Assembly (NCBI GenBank): GCA_035548175.1
Contig: DASZTO010000042.1
Coordinates: forward strand, 1 to 35,165
Direction of reading: 5' to 3'
Source: CALCHA01 sp035548175
GTDB lineage: Bacteria > Planctomycetota > Phycisphaerae > WQYP01
Length of the DNA: 35,165 nucleotides
This document shows, piece by piece, positions 1-8,155 of the stretch. The notes beneath the pieces are model-generated. The model was given only the letters and a program-made list of their open reading frames with translations, ran no database searches and was not told where the DNA came from. Each line of letters begins with the position of its first letter. Positions within the stretch are counted from its first letter, which is position 1. The position numbers and the translations under genes are program-made.

Positions 1-350
1 TACCCCAAATCACCCCCCGTCTCTGTGCGCACAAACTGGGCGCACCACCCCTCTATAGACAATAAGGAGCACTGCGCCATGACCCAAACCACCCCAAAAA
101 GCCTTCGTGGTCGGGGGGGGCTTCATCCCTTCGTGTCTTCCTGTTTCCGTCGTCTGGGACGGGCGGGGGAAAGCTGTGTCAAATTTCCCCAAAAACCTCA
201 TACACAAGCACAAAAACCCCACATCCGCAAAAACACAACGGCAAAAACCCACCCTTTTTTGCAAAACACCCCCTACACATCGAAGAAAACTCACATCTCT
301 CCTCCCCAAAACCCCCCCGCCCGCCAAAAAGCCTCCAACCCCCCGGCCCC
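1..350. other. C-rich non-coding stretch left of rex
   Basis: I see no convincing gene here. The stretch has C-runs and A-runs on the + strand, including a run of eight G at about 113-120. Bases 101-145 hold two spaced matches to a CCTTCGTG-type motif, like the tandem repeat at 23858-23884. A start-like ATG at 79 has a good GGAG nine bases upstream. The frame it opens continues antisense through rex with a low-complexity product, so I do not call it a gene. Bases downstream of the rex stop show no clear hairpin followed by a T-run. Confidence 0.5.
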
Positions 351-1013
351 CTACGACGGCCGATGCGGCGACTCCGCCACCGGCTCGTCCGCCAGCGACA
401 TCTGGAACGAAAGCTGCTCCAACTGCACCGCCAGATCCACGCTCTGCACCGACACCTCCTTCGGCACCGTCACCGATACCGGCGCGAAATTCAGTATCCC
501 CCGAATCCCCGCCGCCACCAGCATCTCCGCCACCCCCTGCGCCGCTTCCGAGGGCACCGACATGATCGCCAGCCGAATCCCCAGCTCCCGCGTCGCCGCC
601 GGCAACTCGCTCATCCCGCGGATCGTCAGCTCCCCAAACGCCTGCCCCGCCTTGCGCGGATCGGCATCGAAAATCGCCGCCAGCCGAAACCCTTTCCGCA
701 AAAACCCCCGGTACGCGATCAACGCACGCCCCAGATTCCCCGCCCCCACCAGCAGCACGTTCCACACCTTGTCCGTCCCCAGAATCTTCCGAAGCTGCGA
801 AATCAGCTCCTCCACACGATACCCAATCCCCGGATGCCCGAACTGCCCGAAATACGCAAGGTCCTTCCTCACCTGCGCGTCGGTATACCCCAGCGCTTCC
901 CCAAGCTGCCGCGAGGAAATCGTATGCTTCTCCGCATGCTGAAATGCTTCAAGCTGGCGCAGGTAAAAACTCAGGCGATACACCGCCGGCGTGGGAATGT
1001 CCTCAAACCTCAT
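351..1013 (-). CDS. rex: Redox-sensing transcriptional repressor Rex
   Basis: Rex senses the NADH/NAD+ ratio and represses fermentation and respiration genes when NADH is low. The 220-residue product has the family layout. An N-terminal winged helix (about residues 1-80) contains the recognition-helix region QVRKDLAYFGQFG (47-59). A Rossmann domain follows, with the dinucleotide loop GAGNLG (90-95), and a C-terminal helix swaps between monomers in known Rex dimers. Length matches the family (about 210-220). The ATG at 1013 is preceded by AGGTG four bases upstream. The gene diverges from the membrane-protein gene at 1161. I did not find a clear Rex operator (TTGTGA-N6-TCACAA) between them, so autoregulation is not shown. 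Confidence 0.93.
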   Translation of the reverse strand: MRFEDIPTPAVYRLSFYLRQLEAFQHAEKHTISSRQLGEALGYTDAQVRKDLAYFGQFGHPGIGYRVEELISQLRKILGTDKVWNVLLVGAGNLGRALIAYRGFLRKGFRLAAIFDADPRKAGQAFGELTIRGMSELPAATRELGIRLAIMSVPSEAAQGVAEMLVAAGIRGILNFAPVSVTVPKEVSVQSVDLAVQLEQLSFQMSLADEPVAESPHRPS

Positions 1014-1085
1014 CGATCACCTGGCGTCCGGGGCGGGGCGGATCAAAAACGCGCATGCGACCGCGCACGCACGGCGGGCTTCCGC

Positions 1086-1095
1086 ACTGTAGAAT
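1086..1095. promoter_or_regulatory. Possible overlapping divergent -10 elements (rex / membrane protein)
   Basis: The ten bases ACTGTAGAAT read as TAGAAT on the + strand (1090-1095), toward the gene at 1161, and as TACAGT on the - strand (1091-1086), toward rex. Both fit TANNNT. Predicted starts would give leaders of about 60 bases for each gene. No good -35 box is seen on either side, so this is a weak call. Confidence 0.3.
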
Positions 1096-1160
1096 CGCCG
1101 TGCGGGAGCGTCAAGCCGCGCACACGCCGCGCGCCGCTCCCCGCGCCTCAGGAATCCTCC

Positions 1161-2138
1161 ATGCCCCATCGCTCCCTCCCACGACCCCTTCCCACGCTGC
1201 TCATCGCCGGCTTGATGCTCCTGACGCTCGTACAGACCCTGCATTTTGGATACGTCTCGGGCATCATCGCCGCCGGCCGCACCGCGCGCGTCGCCGAGCA
1301 GGTCAGCGCCAACATCACCCCCCTCGCCTGGTGCGCCTACCTCGTCACGCTCCTGGGCCTCCTGACCTTCCTCGACCGACGCTCCTACCTCGCCCGCTTC
1401 CCCAACCGCTTCCTCACCTGCTGGCTCTGGTCCGTCCCCGCATGGTGCTATTTCGACTGGATGAATTTTTACTTCATGCGCGACACGCGCACCGGACTGC
1501 GCGCCTGGGAGTACATCAACCTCCCGCCCTGGTTCGGCGATCGGCTCGTCGGATACCTCTTCGCCTTCGGCGCCATCGCGCCGGGCATGTTCCTCACCGC
1601 CGAGGTGCTCGAGCGCCTCTTCTTCTGGCGCCTCTCCACCGCGCCCACCGCCACCGGACCCCGACGCGCACGCATCGCCATCGCCCTCTTCTGCGGGGGC
1701 CTCCTGCTCTCCCCGATCCCCATTCTCGTCGGCGGACCAGCCTCCAACCTCGCCATCTGGGTCGGCACCTGGGCGCTCCTCGATCCCATCAACTGGCGCT
1801 GCGGCAGGCCCTCCATCATCGGCGACTGGTTCGCCGGACGCTGGGGACGCACCCTCGCACTGGGCGCCGGCGGCCTGGTGTGCGGCTTCCTGTGGGAATT
1901 CTGGAATTACTGGTCCTGGACCAAGTGGGTCTACCACCTCCCCTTCCTGGGCCCCTGGGAACGCGTCAAATATTTCGAAATGCCCGTGCCCGGTCTCATC
2001 GGCTTCATCGCCTTCGGCATCGAAACCTGGACCATGTGGCAAACGGCGCTGCTGCTGCTGGCGCCCTTCGTCGAAGGCGAGCGACGCCGCGACAACCACC
2101 CCGGAGATCGCCAGCTCTGGACCTACGGCTGCTTGTGA
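1161..2138 (+). CDS. Multi-pass membrane protein of unknown function
   Basis: I do not recognise the family. The 325-residue product has an N-terminal hydrophobic helix at about residues 10-30 and several more membrane segments spread to the C-terminus. The C-terminal third is rich in aromatic residues (GFLWEFWNYWSWTKWVYHLP, then YFEMPVPGLIGFIAFGIETW), which looks like a conserved intramembrane or interfacial motif rather than random hydrophobicity. I start it at the ATG at 1161 because the hydrophobic signal begins there. The open frame extends further upstream but is antisense to rex and low-complexity. The nearest SD-like sequence is AGGA about eight bases upstream. The 3' end overlaps the convergent hpnK-like gene by 16 bases. 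Confidence 0.75.
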   Translation: MPHRSLPRPLPTLLIAGLMLLTLVQTLHFGYVSGIIAAGRTARVAEQVSANITPLAWCAYLVTLLGLLTFLDRRSYLARFPNRFLTCWLWSVPAWCYFDWMNFYFMRDTRTGLRAWEYINLPPWFGDRLVGYLFAFGAIAPGMFLTAEVLERLFFWRLSTAPTATGPRRARIAIALFCGGLLLSPIPILVGGPASNLAIWVGTWALLDPINWRCGRPSIIGDWFAGRWGRTLALGAGGLVCGFLWEFWNYWSWTKWVYHLPFLGPWERVKYFEMPVPGLIGFIAFGIETWTMWQTALLLLAPFVEGERRRDNHPGDRQLWTYGCL

Positions 2139-2959
2139 CCCTGCCCATACTGCGTGAGCACGATGCCCGCGCCCTCGAGCGCCGCACGCACCGCCGGATC
2201 ACACAACGCCTCCAGCTCGGTCACCCGCTCCCGCAAAAGCCGCGTGTCCGCCCCCGTCACATCCTGAATGTAACCCGGATGCACCATCACCTCGCCAAGC
2301 CCTCCCGGCGCCGCGCCCGCAAGAGCCCGCCACATGGCCCGATCCGTCCGGCCGGTGCTCGCCAGTCCAAAAAACCAGTCCGTGGTGAACAATCCCGCCG
2401 CACGCACTTTCCCGGCCAGCGACGCCGCACAGCGCGCCAGCACCCGGTAGGGGGGTGACATCGGCGGCGTGCCGGGCACGCGCGCTTCCCGGGCGGTGCG
2501 CACCCAGGAAATCCCGCAGTCGCGGCACGCGTCGATCAGCGGCCGGTGGAGCGGGGGCAGGTGGCAGACGTGCTTATGCGAATCGACGTGCGTGGGCGCA
2601 AGCCCGCGCGCCCGGGCGTACTGGATTTGCGCCCGCAGTTCTGCCGCGGCCTGCTGCCTGGCCGCCGAACTTTGCAGCTTCCAGAACAACTTCGGCAGCG
2701 ACCGAAAAAACGTGCCATGGGCGCGGGAGAGAAGCCGGCGGCAAGGGGTGAGCGGCGTCCCCTGCGTGAGCGACAGGTGGATACCGACGCCCAGCGCGGG
2801 CGTTTGACCGGCCAGGTCAATGGCCCGGTCGCGGTCGGGCATGGTCGTCATCAGGGTCGTCGAGGTCAGGATGCCGTGGGTGTGGCAGTGGAGAATGCCG
2901 TCGGTAACGGCTCGCGAAAATCCAAAATCGTCGGCATTGATGATGAGGCGGGTGGGCAT
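2123..2959 (-). CDS. hpnK: YdjC/ChbG-family carbohydrate deacetylase, HpnK-like
   Basis: This is a metal-dependent deacetylase of the YdjC family, to which chitooligosaccharide deacetylase ChbG and the hopanoid-associated protein HpnK belong. The 278-residue product shows the family metal motifs: NADDFG (residues 8-13), GIHLSLTQG near residue 60 and THVDSHKHVCHLP near residue 125. The substrate cannot be read from sequence. The hpnK name rests on family membership plus hpnC/D/E about 5 kb away, so treat it as provisional. The ATG at 2959 has no Shine-Dalgarno; only a C-run lies upstream. A TATACT hexamer sits seven bases before the start codon, suggesting a leaderless mRNA. The 3' end overlaps the convergent membrane-protein gene by 16 bases. 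Confidence 0.8.
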   Translation of the reverse strand: MPTRLIINADDFGFSRAVTDGILHCHTHGILTSTTLMTTMPDRDRAIDLAGQTPALGVGIHLSLTQGTPLTPCRRLLSRAHGTFFRSLPKLFWKLQSSAARQQAAAELRAQIQYARARGLAPTHVDSHKHVCHLPPLHRPLIDACRDCGISWVRTAREARVPGTPPMSPPYRVLARCAASLAGKVRAAGLFTTDWFFGLASTGRTDRAMWRALAGAAPGGLGEVMVHPGYIQDVTGADTRLLRERVTELEALCDPAVRAALEGAGIVLTQYGQGHKQP

Positions 2960-2966
2960 CGGGGGG

Positions 2967-2972
2967 AGTATA
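2967..2972 (-). promoter_or_regulatory. Candidate -10 box (TATACT), leaderless hpnK-like mRNA
   Basis: TATACT on the - strand ends seven bases before the hpnK-like ATG, so the predicted transcription start (2960) leaves a leader of about one base. No -35 box is evident. The intervening C-run contains no ribosome-binding site, which fits a leaderless transcript. Confidence 0.5.
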
Positions 2973-3003
2973 CGCCAGAGGCGCGAAGGCCTGCGAGGAG
3001 GGT

Positions 3004-3687
3004 TCAGTCCGCGGGTTCGTAGACGCGGACGCTCAGGGTCTGGGTGCCCCAGTCCTTGGCCTGATCGAAGTTGGGCAGGAGAACGTCGAGGCGCGAGCCT
3101 TTGATGGCGCCGCCCGTGTCGAGGACCGGGACGGGGGCGCCGCTGGCGTATCCGGGCACAGCGACGAGGGAATGCAGGGGGATGAGGCGGGGATCGGCGG
3201 CAACCAGTCGGCCACGGTTGGTCTTCACGGACAAACCGGAAGCGGTGGTGGTGCCGGGGTAGGGCCAGGTGCAGCGGATGTCCGGAGCATAGGCGGTGAC
3301 CCGCAGCCGGATGGTCTTGGAGTAGATGTACTTATGGCCGGCGTAATAGCGGACATCCGGGGCGGCTTTTTTGGCCGGGACGAGGCGGGGCGCCGGCTGA
3401 GGCGGTTCGACGGCCGGCTGCCGGGACAGGACGGGAAGGGCCGGTGCGACGGGGTTGAGGCTGATGGGGGGCGCGGTCTGAAGCAACGGCATGGGGGTTG
3501 ACTGAGCAGGCGGATCGAGCACGAGGGGGGGCTGATCGGCAGCGGTGGGAGTCGCAAAGGCGAAAAGGCGAGGAAGGTTGTTGCCGTTGAGCAAGGCCGT
3601 GAGGCAGAGGCAACCCACGACGAGCATGATGAGGAACAGCCCGAGTTCCCATCGTTCAGAAGAGGTAAGTCGTCTGGCTCGCCGCAT
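3004..3687 (-). CDS. Membrane-anchored 3D (Asp-Asp-Asp) domain protein
   Basis: The C-terminal 100 residues carry a 3D domain, the six-stranded barrel shared with lytic transglycosylase MltA, with the signature VLDTGGAIKGSRLDV containing the conserved aspartates. Such proteins act on or bind cell-wall glycans outside the membrane. From the chosen start (227 residues) a single hydrophobic anchor lies at about residues 13-33, followed by a proline-rich linker (about 40-115) and the 3D domain (about 125-225). I chose ATG 3687 because GGAG lies nine bases upstream. The frame stays open another 91 codons upstream with low-complexity sequence that I judge non-coding. The 232 bases between it and the transglutaminase gene contain no gene I can support. 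Enzymatic activity is not certain: many 3D domains lack the rest of MltA. Confidence 0.8.
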   Translation of the reverse strand: MRRARRLTSSERWELGLFLIMLVVGCLCLTALLNGNNLPRLFAFATPTAADQPPLVLDPPAQSTPMPLLQTAPPISLNPVAPALPVLSRQPAVEPPQPAPRLVPAKKAAPDVRYYAGHKYIYSKTIRLRVTAYAPDIRCTWPYPGTTTASGLSVKTNRGRLVAADPRLIPLHSLVAVPGYASGAPVPVLDTGGAIKGSRLDVLLPNFDQAKDWGTQTLSVRVYEPAD

Positions 3688-3919
3688 AGCGGGGGTTCTC
3701 CGTTCGACGGAAGGACAATTGCAAAGCAAGTTCCATCCATGAACTGAGGGGGGCGAGGGCCGGTGCGAAGGGGGGGAGCCGAGTCGATCCGTGACTGGCT
3801 GAGAGAGGGGATACGCGACTGCGTAAAAAGAGACTAACGCAGGGTAGGGTGTAAGACAAGCGGGAAAGGCGGAGGTTAGCGAACGACGGCCAAACAAATG
3901 AGGGCCGCGAAGGGGGGCA

Positions 3920-6265
3920 TTATCGGAGGGAGGCTCGAACCGCCTGTAACGCGGAAGCAATGCGGGTGCGAACCGGGGGGGTCAGGGAAAGATAGCCAAA
4001 CCTCAGCTCGTAAAATGTGGAAACGAGGTAAAGCGCGTCGGGATGGGCGGTCGCGAGCTGGGGATGGAGGCCATCGATGTACTCGCGGGGAGTCTGCCCC
4101 GGCTCGCGGGAAACGCCCGTGCGCCGGAGGAGGCGGAGGAGTTCCTCAAAGAAAAGCAGTTCCTGGCTGAGGCGCCGTTGCAAGCGGCGATCGAGGTTGC
4201 GCAAGAGGGTGGGGGGAAGGGGATTCGTGCGGCGTCGCCAGATGTGGCGCAGCACCCACGCGCCGAGCACGGCAGCCGCGAGCGCTCCGAGGAAGGTCAG
4301 CCAGCGGGAGGTGCGCGAGACGTCTTTGGCGCCAGTCGTCACGTCGACAAGTCCCTGGGCCATATAGCCGACGGCATCGGTGAAGGAATGAATCGAGTCG
4401 CGGCCGAAGGCGATTACGGAGGCGAGCAGGGAGGCCTGTGAGCTACTGTCGAAGGAGACGATGTTGGAGAGCCAGCTTTGCTGGATGATCTGGGTGAACT
4501 CGCGGAACCAGCGGGAGAAACTGTCGGCGGCCCCGACACGGTCGTCGCCGGCGGGGGAGGGATCGTATCGAGTCCAGCCTTTGTTGGGGAGGAAGACTTC
4601 GGTCCAGGCATGAGCGTGGAGTTCGCGGACGATGTAGAAGCCGCCGAGGTCGTTGTAGTCGCCGCCGTGGAAGCCGGTGACCATGCGGGCGTTGATGCCG
4701 ACAGCGCGGCAGAGCATGACCATGGCGGAAGCGAAGAACTCGCAGTGTCCGCCGGTGGTTTTGCGGTTGAGCAGGAAGTCGGCGGTGGGATCGATATCGG
4801 GGTTGACGGCCGTGAAAGAGAGCGAATAGGGGTAGGTGGTCTGGAGATAATTTTCGAAGATGTCGGCGATGGGGCGAACCTGGCCGGGGGCGAGCTGCTG
4901 GCCGTCGGCGGGAAGGGTGATTTTGTGTGCGTCGAGGATGCTGCGGGCTTCCCTCATGATTTCGGGAGGCACTGTGGCGGGGGTCAGCGCGTTGAAATGC
5001 CGACGATAGGAGCCCAGCGAGCCCGGCGTGACGAAGGGGGTATCGGGATCCTGCCGGCGCAAGGGGTCGGGGAACTGGCGGGCGATGTCCTGCGGGGTGC
5101 GCGGGATGGCCACGGAGGAGACGGTGTACTGAATGGGGGTGCGGTGATTCACCGCGGTAAGCATGGAGAAATCGCGGTCGGAGTAGGAGACGCCGGAGAG
5201 CTGATCGGAGGCGATCTGGACGGGATCGTCCATGGAGAAGAGGACATTGTCGCGCAGGATCTGGAGCGAATAGGTCTGGGTGATGAGCGTGGCGGGGTCA
5301 TCGTTGGGCGGGGGCGCGAGGTGGATGATGCCGGACTGGCGGGATTCGAAATGGCGGTCGTCATCGAGGCCGATGGAGCGTATCCACTGGTGGAGGACAG
5401 GGTTGTAGGAATCGTAGGTGACGCCGCGGAAGTAGGGTTGGTACATCTCCGAGCCGAGGCTGACGCCATTCTGCTCGATGCGGACCTGCATGACGATGGC
5501 GTCGGACTCGGCGAGGGTTTGGTCGCCATAGAGACGGACGGTGCTGGTGTAGCCGGTTTCGAAAGTGGCGCCGGGCGTCCAGGGGCTCATGAAGGCCTGG
5601 CCATTGCCGCGGGGGGTCAGGAGGAAAACGGAAAAGGCGACGAGAGCGAGGATGAGTCCGGAGGTGAAGGCGGGAATGCGGAGGTCGCGGTAAAGGCGGA
5701 GGCGGCGTGTGGGGGCGAGCGCTGAGGAGGGGAGGGTATGCTCGCGGGAGGCGCGGAGGGAGTCGATGTGGATGGGCAGGAGGAGCAGGGCGTAGAGGCC
5801 GACCAGGAGATACAGGCCGACGAGAGTGGCGAAGGCGGCGGAGGTGGCGAAGATGCCTCCGGTAACGACGACGAGGAGGGAGAGGCCGAGGATTTGGGCG
5901 ATATCGCGGGGTTTTTTGCGTTCGAAGAGTTTGGCCAGAAGGATGAAGATCATGAAGTGGCCGAGATTGACCAGCATGTCTTCGCTATCGCCGGTGAAGG
6001 CGCGGTAGAAGAAGTTGATGGCGGCGGCGAGGACGGCGAGGTTGATGAGGATGCGGGGGATGCTGGCGCCCTGGCGGTGGTCGACCAGGAGCCAGGCGAT
6101 GACGGAGGCGGCGAGTCCGCCGATGAAGATCGCTCCGTTCTGCTCCGCCAGCGCAAAGGCGGCCATGGCGAGCACGGCGGCGGCGTGGATCAGCAGGACG
6201 AGGCGCGGGAAGGGCTCGACCAGTGCCGGCGTCCGTGCGGGAGCGGAGGGAGCAAGCTGCGACAT
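3920..6265 (-). CDS. Membrane transglutaminase-like protein (DUF3488/TgpA type)
   Basis: The 781-residue product has the TgpA architecture. About six N-terminal membrane helices (residues 20-215, DUF3488) are followed by an extracytoplasmic region. The transglutaminase core has a visible Cys-His-Asp triad: GGHCEFFASAM with Cys near 508, LHAHAWTEV with His near 552 and RYDPSP with Asp near 568. One further membrane helix (about 650-675) and a C-terminal DUF4129-like segment with the GQTPREY motif complete it. TgpA-type proteins are envelope proteins whose core faces the periplasm. The true substrate is unknown. The bases before the ATG at 6265 hold only a poor SD (AGGT), but a perfect TATAAT lies 29 bases upstream. 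In many bacteria this gene sits with a MoxR ATPase and a DUF58 gene; neither is next to it here. Confidence 0.9.
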   Translation of the reverse strand: MSQLAPSAPARTPALVEPFPRLVLLIHAAAVLAMAAFALAEQNGAIFIGGLAASVIAWLLVDHRQGASIPRILINLAVLAAAINFFYRAFTGDSEDMLVNLGHFMIFILLAKLFERKKPRDIAQILGLSLLVVVTGGIFATSAAFATLVGLYLLVGLYALLLLPIHIDSLRASREHTLPSSALAPTRRLRLYRDLRIPAFTSGLILALVAFSVFLLTPRGNGQAFMSPWTPGATFETGYTSTVRLYGDQTLAESDAIVMQVRIEQNGVSLGSEMYQPYFRGVTYDSYNPVLHQWIRSIGLDDDRHFESRQSGIIHLAPPPNDDPATLITQTYSLQILRDNVLFSMDDPVQIASDQLSGVSYSDRDFSMLTAVNHRTPIQYTVSSVAIPRTPQDIARQFPDPLRRQDPDTPFVTPGSLGSYRRHFNALTPATVPPEIMREARSILDAHKITLPADGQQLAPGQVRPIADIFENYLQTTYPYSLSFTAVNPDIDPTADFLLNRKTTGGHCEFFASAMVMLCRAVGINARMVTGFHGGDYNDLGGFYIVRELHAHAWTEVFLPNKGWTRYDPSPAGDDRVGAADSFSRWFREFTQIIQQSWLSNIVSFDSSSQASLLASVIAFGRDSIHSFTDAVGYMAQGLVDVTTGAKDVSRTSRWLTFLGALAAAVLGAWVLRHIWRRRTNPLPPTLLRNLDRRLQRRLSQELLFFEELLRLLRRTGVSREPGQTPREYIDGLHPQLATAHPDALYLVSTFYELRFGYLSLTPPVRTRIASALQAVRASLR

Positions 6266-6294
6266 GAGGGACCTGTTCGCGGGACTGACTGCCC

Positions 6295-6300
6295 ATTATA
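6295..6300 (-). promoter_or_regulatory. Perfect -10 box (TATAAT) upstream of transglutaminase gene
   Basis: TATAAT on the - strand would start transcription near 6288, giving a leader of about 23 bases to the ATG at 6265. No recognisable -35 box lies at 16-18 bases, so the call rests on the -10 sequence and spacing. Confidence 0.5.
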
Positions 6301-6419
6301 GAGGAGAGGTGCCCGCGGCGGGAAAAATAATTGCCGAAGCGATACGAAATATCCGTTCCCTGCGGCGCGGCACGGCGGGGCGCACGTGGGTGCGGGAAGT
6401 CGGACAGGAGAGGGGGCGA

Positions 6420-7388
6420 TCAGCGGCCGGAGACGGTCAACTGCACGCGTTCGTGGTGTTCTTCGAGGCGGCGGAGGGAATAAGGCAACTCGAAGTGCAT
6501 GTCTTCCTCGGTGACGTGGGCGTCCTCGACGGTCGCACTGTAGCGTTCCTGGAGCATGGAGATGATGTGCTGAACCAGGTGTTCGGGAGCGGAAGCACCG
6601 GCGGTCAGGAGCAGGGTGTTGACGCCCTGGAGCCAGTCGTGGTTGATCTCGGAGACATCATCGACGAGGTAGCCTTTGACGCCGCGATTCTCGGCAATTT
6701 CGACCAGACGCAGGGAATTGGAGGAGTTCTTCGAGCCAACGACCAGGACGAGGTCGGAGCGCGGGGCGAGTTCCATGACGGCCTGCTGGCGATTGGTGGT
6801 GGCGTAGCAGATGTCTTCTTTCTTGGGGGTGTGGATGTGTGGGAACTTCTTTTTGAGGGCGTGGATGACGCGGTTGGCGTCATCAATGGAGAGGGTGGTC
6901 TGAGTGAGGTAAGCGACCTTTTCCTCGGGGCCGATCTGGAGGCGTTCGACGTCTTCGGGGGATTCGACGATGCGGATGCAGTCGGGAGCTTCGCCGAGGG
7001 TGCCGATGACTTCGTCGTGATCCTCGTGGCCGATGAGGATGATGGTGTATTTCTTTTTGGCGAAGCGGATGGCTTCGGAGTGGACCTTGGTGACCAGCGG
7101 GCAGGTGGCGTCGACCTGGATGAGGTTGCGGTCTTCGGATTTATGGCGGATTTCCGGGGAGACGCCATGGGCGGAGTAGACGACGGTGGCGCCATTGGGG
7201 ACTTCATCGATGGAGTTGACGAACACGACGCCCTGATGGACGAAGCGATCGACGACGTGCTTGTTGTGGACGATTTCGTGGTAGACGTAGATGGGGGGGC
7301 CTTTGAGCTTGAGGACGCGGTCGACGCAGTCGATGGCCATATTGACGCCGGCACAGAAACCGCGGGGGTTGGCGAGCAGGATTTTCAT
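6420..7388 (-). CDS. ispH: 4-hydroxy-3-methylbut-2-enyl diphosphate reductase
   Basis: IspH (LytB) is the last enzyme of the MEP pathway. It reduces HMBPP to isopentenyl and dimethylallyl diphosphate with a [4Fe-4S] cluster. The three cluster cysteines are present at C12 (PRGFCAGV), C96 (DATCPLVTKVH) and C194 (DICYATTNRQ). The catalytic glutamate is E126 in GHEDHDEVIG, and the SSNS substrate loop is intact. The product is 322 residues from ATG 7388, the family length. I prefer this over an ATG 57 bases upstream because GGAGG lies 11 bases before it and the mature N-terminus MKILLANPRGFCAG matches the family. It supplies C5 units that the farnesyl diphosphate-using hpnC/D genes, transcribed divergently 0.8-2.7 kb away, would ultimately consume. 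Confidence 0.97.
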   Translation of the reverse strand: MKILLANPRGFCAGVNMAIDCVDRVLKLKGPPIYVYHEIVHNKHVVDRFVHQGVVFVNSIDEVPNGATVVYSAHGVSPEIRHKSEDRNLIQVDATCPLVTKVHSEAIRFAKKKYTIILIGHEDHDEVIGTLGEAPDCIRIVESPEDVERLQIGPEEKVAYLTQTTLSIDDANRVIHALKKKFPHIHTPKKEDICYATTNRQQAVMELAPRSDLVLVVGSKNSSNSLRLVEIAENRGVKGYLVDDVSEINHDWLQGVNTLLLTAGASAPEHLVQHIISMLQERYSATVEDAHVTEEDMHFELPYSLRRLEEHHERVQLTVSGR

Positions 7389-7463
7389 GGCCGCGAAGGC
7401 CTCCGAAGGAAGGCCGCGATCCGGAGGTCCCCGATGGGCTGTCATTCGGAAAGCGGAGGGAGT

Positions 7464-7472
7464 ATTGTATCA
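7464..7472 (-). promoter_or_regulatory. Extended -10 promoter (TGATACAAT) for ispH
   Basis: The - strand reads TGATACAAT, an extended -10 (TGN plus TACAAT). Transcription would start near 7457 and give a leader of about 70 bases. The same bases read TATTGT on the + strand (7463-7468), a possible -10 for the vapB-like gene at 7512. This could therefore be a shared bidirectional promoter. Confidence 0.5.
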
Positions 7473-7511
7473 GAAAAGCGGCGGGGGAAACAGGGTGATC
7501 GGAGGCGTGTG

Positions 7512-7733
7512 ATGACGCAGGTTGAGGCGGTGTATCGGGGGGGGAAGTTTGAGCCGTTGGGGCCGGTGGATCTTGCGGAAGAGCAGCGTGTGGTGCTGCG
7601 GTATGAGCGGGAATTGAAACCCGATTTGGCGACATGGTTTAAGGAGACGCAGTCGTTGCGAGAGGCGATTGCCAAACGCACGGGTGTTTTGCCTGACAGC
7701 ACGGCCGATATCGCAGCGGATCGGATGCGATGA
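7512..7733 (+). CDS. Antitoxin of the AF2212-like (DUF104) family
   Basis: The 73-residue protein opens with QVEAVYRGGKFEPLGPVDLAEEQRVVL, the pattern of the DUF104/AF2212-like antitoxin family, in which a short beta-rich N-terminus is followed by a toxin-binding tail. It is expected to neutralise the PIN-domain toxin encoded next, and perhaps to autorepress. GGAGG lies six bases before the ATG. Its stop overlaps the toxin start (ATGA), the usual coupling for such pairs. The frame is open far upstream only because it is antisense to ispH. Confidence 0.8.
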   Translation: MTQVEAVYRGGKFEPLGPVDLAEEQRVVLRYERELKPDLATWFKETQSLREAIAKRTGVLPDSTADIAADRMR

Positions 7734-8155
7734 ATGAAATCGTAGTAGACAGTTGCGTGCTGGCGAAATGGTTATTCCTTGAGCCGGACTCCCACAAAGC
7801 GGATGCGTTGATTGCAGAGGCGACGGTGGACGGGACAAGTCTGATCTTGCTGGATATTGCTCCCGCGGAACGGACGAATGTGATTTGGAAGCGGCAGCGG
7901 CGCCGCGACATCACTGGGACGGAGGCGCGGGCTGCCTTGGCCCGGCTGAAGAGTTTGCCGGCCGAGTTCGTGGTGTGCACTTCATTACTGGCAGAGGGCC
8001 TTGAAATCGCGATGCAATATGACCGATCGGCCTACGACGCGCTTTTTGTGGCACTGATGCATGTTCGCCGTTGTCGGGGCGTGACCGCTGATGAACCCCT
8101 TTACAATGCGACGCATCGCGACTATCCAGGCCTTGTTTTGCTGAAGAATTTGTGA
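7730..8155 (+). CDS. vapC: VapC-type PIN-domain ribonuclease toxin
   Basis: PIN-domain toxins cleave specific RNAs (tRNA or rRNA) with a Mg2+ site built from acidic residues. All expected positions are visible in this 141-residue protein: D7 in VVDSCVLAKW, E47 in APAERTNVIW, D103 in AYDALFVALM and D121 in GVTADEPLYNA. It therefore looks catalytically intact. The start overlaps the antitoxin stop by four bases. Its own stop overlaps the ATG of hpnC (TGATG), so the toxin is the second cistron of the squalene operon. Confidence 0.88.
   Translation: MNEIVVDSCVLAKWLFLEPDSHKADALIAEATVDGTSLILLDIAPAERTNVIWKRQRRRDITGTEARAALARLKSLPAEFVVCTSLLAEGLEIAMQYDRSAYDALFVALMHVRRCRGVTADEPLYNATHRDYPGLVLLKNL

Noticed and set aside
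79..942. Long + strand frame with a good SD and ATG at 79
   Set aside because: It runs antisense through rex, and its product is low-complexity Pro/Lys/Ser-rich sequence typical of a shadow frame in GC-rich DNA.
4478..5725. 415-residue Gly/Val/Glu-rich frame on the + strand
   Set aside because: Complete antisense overlap with the well-supported transglutaminase gene; composition is that of a mirror frame.
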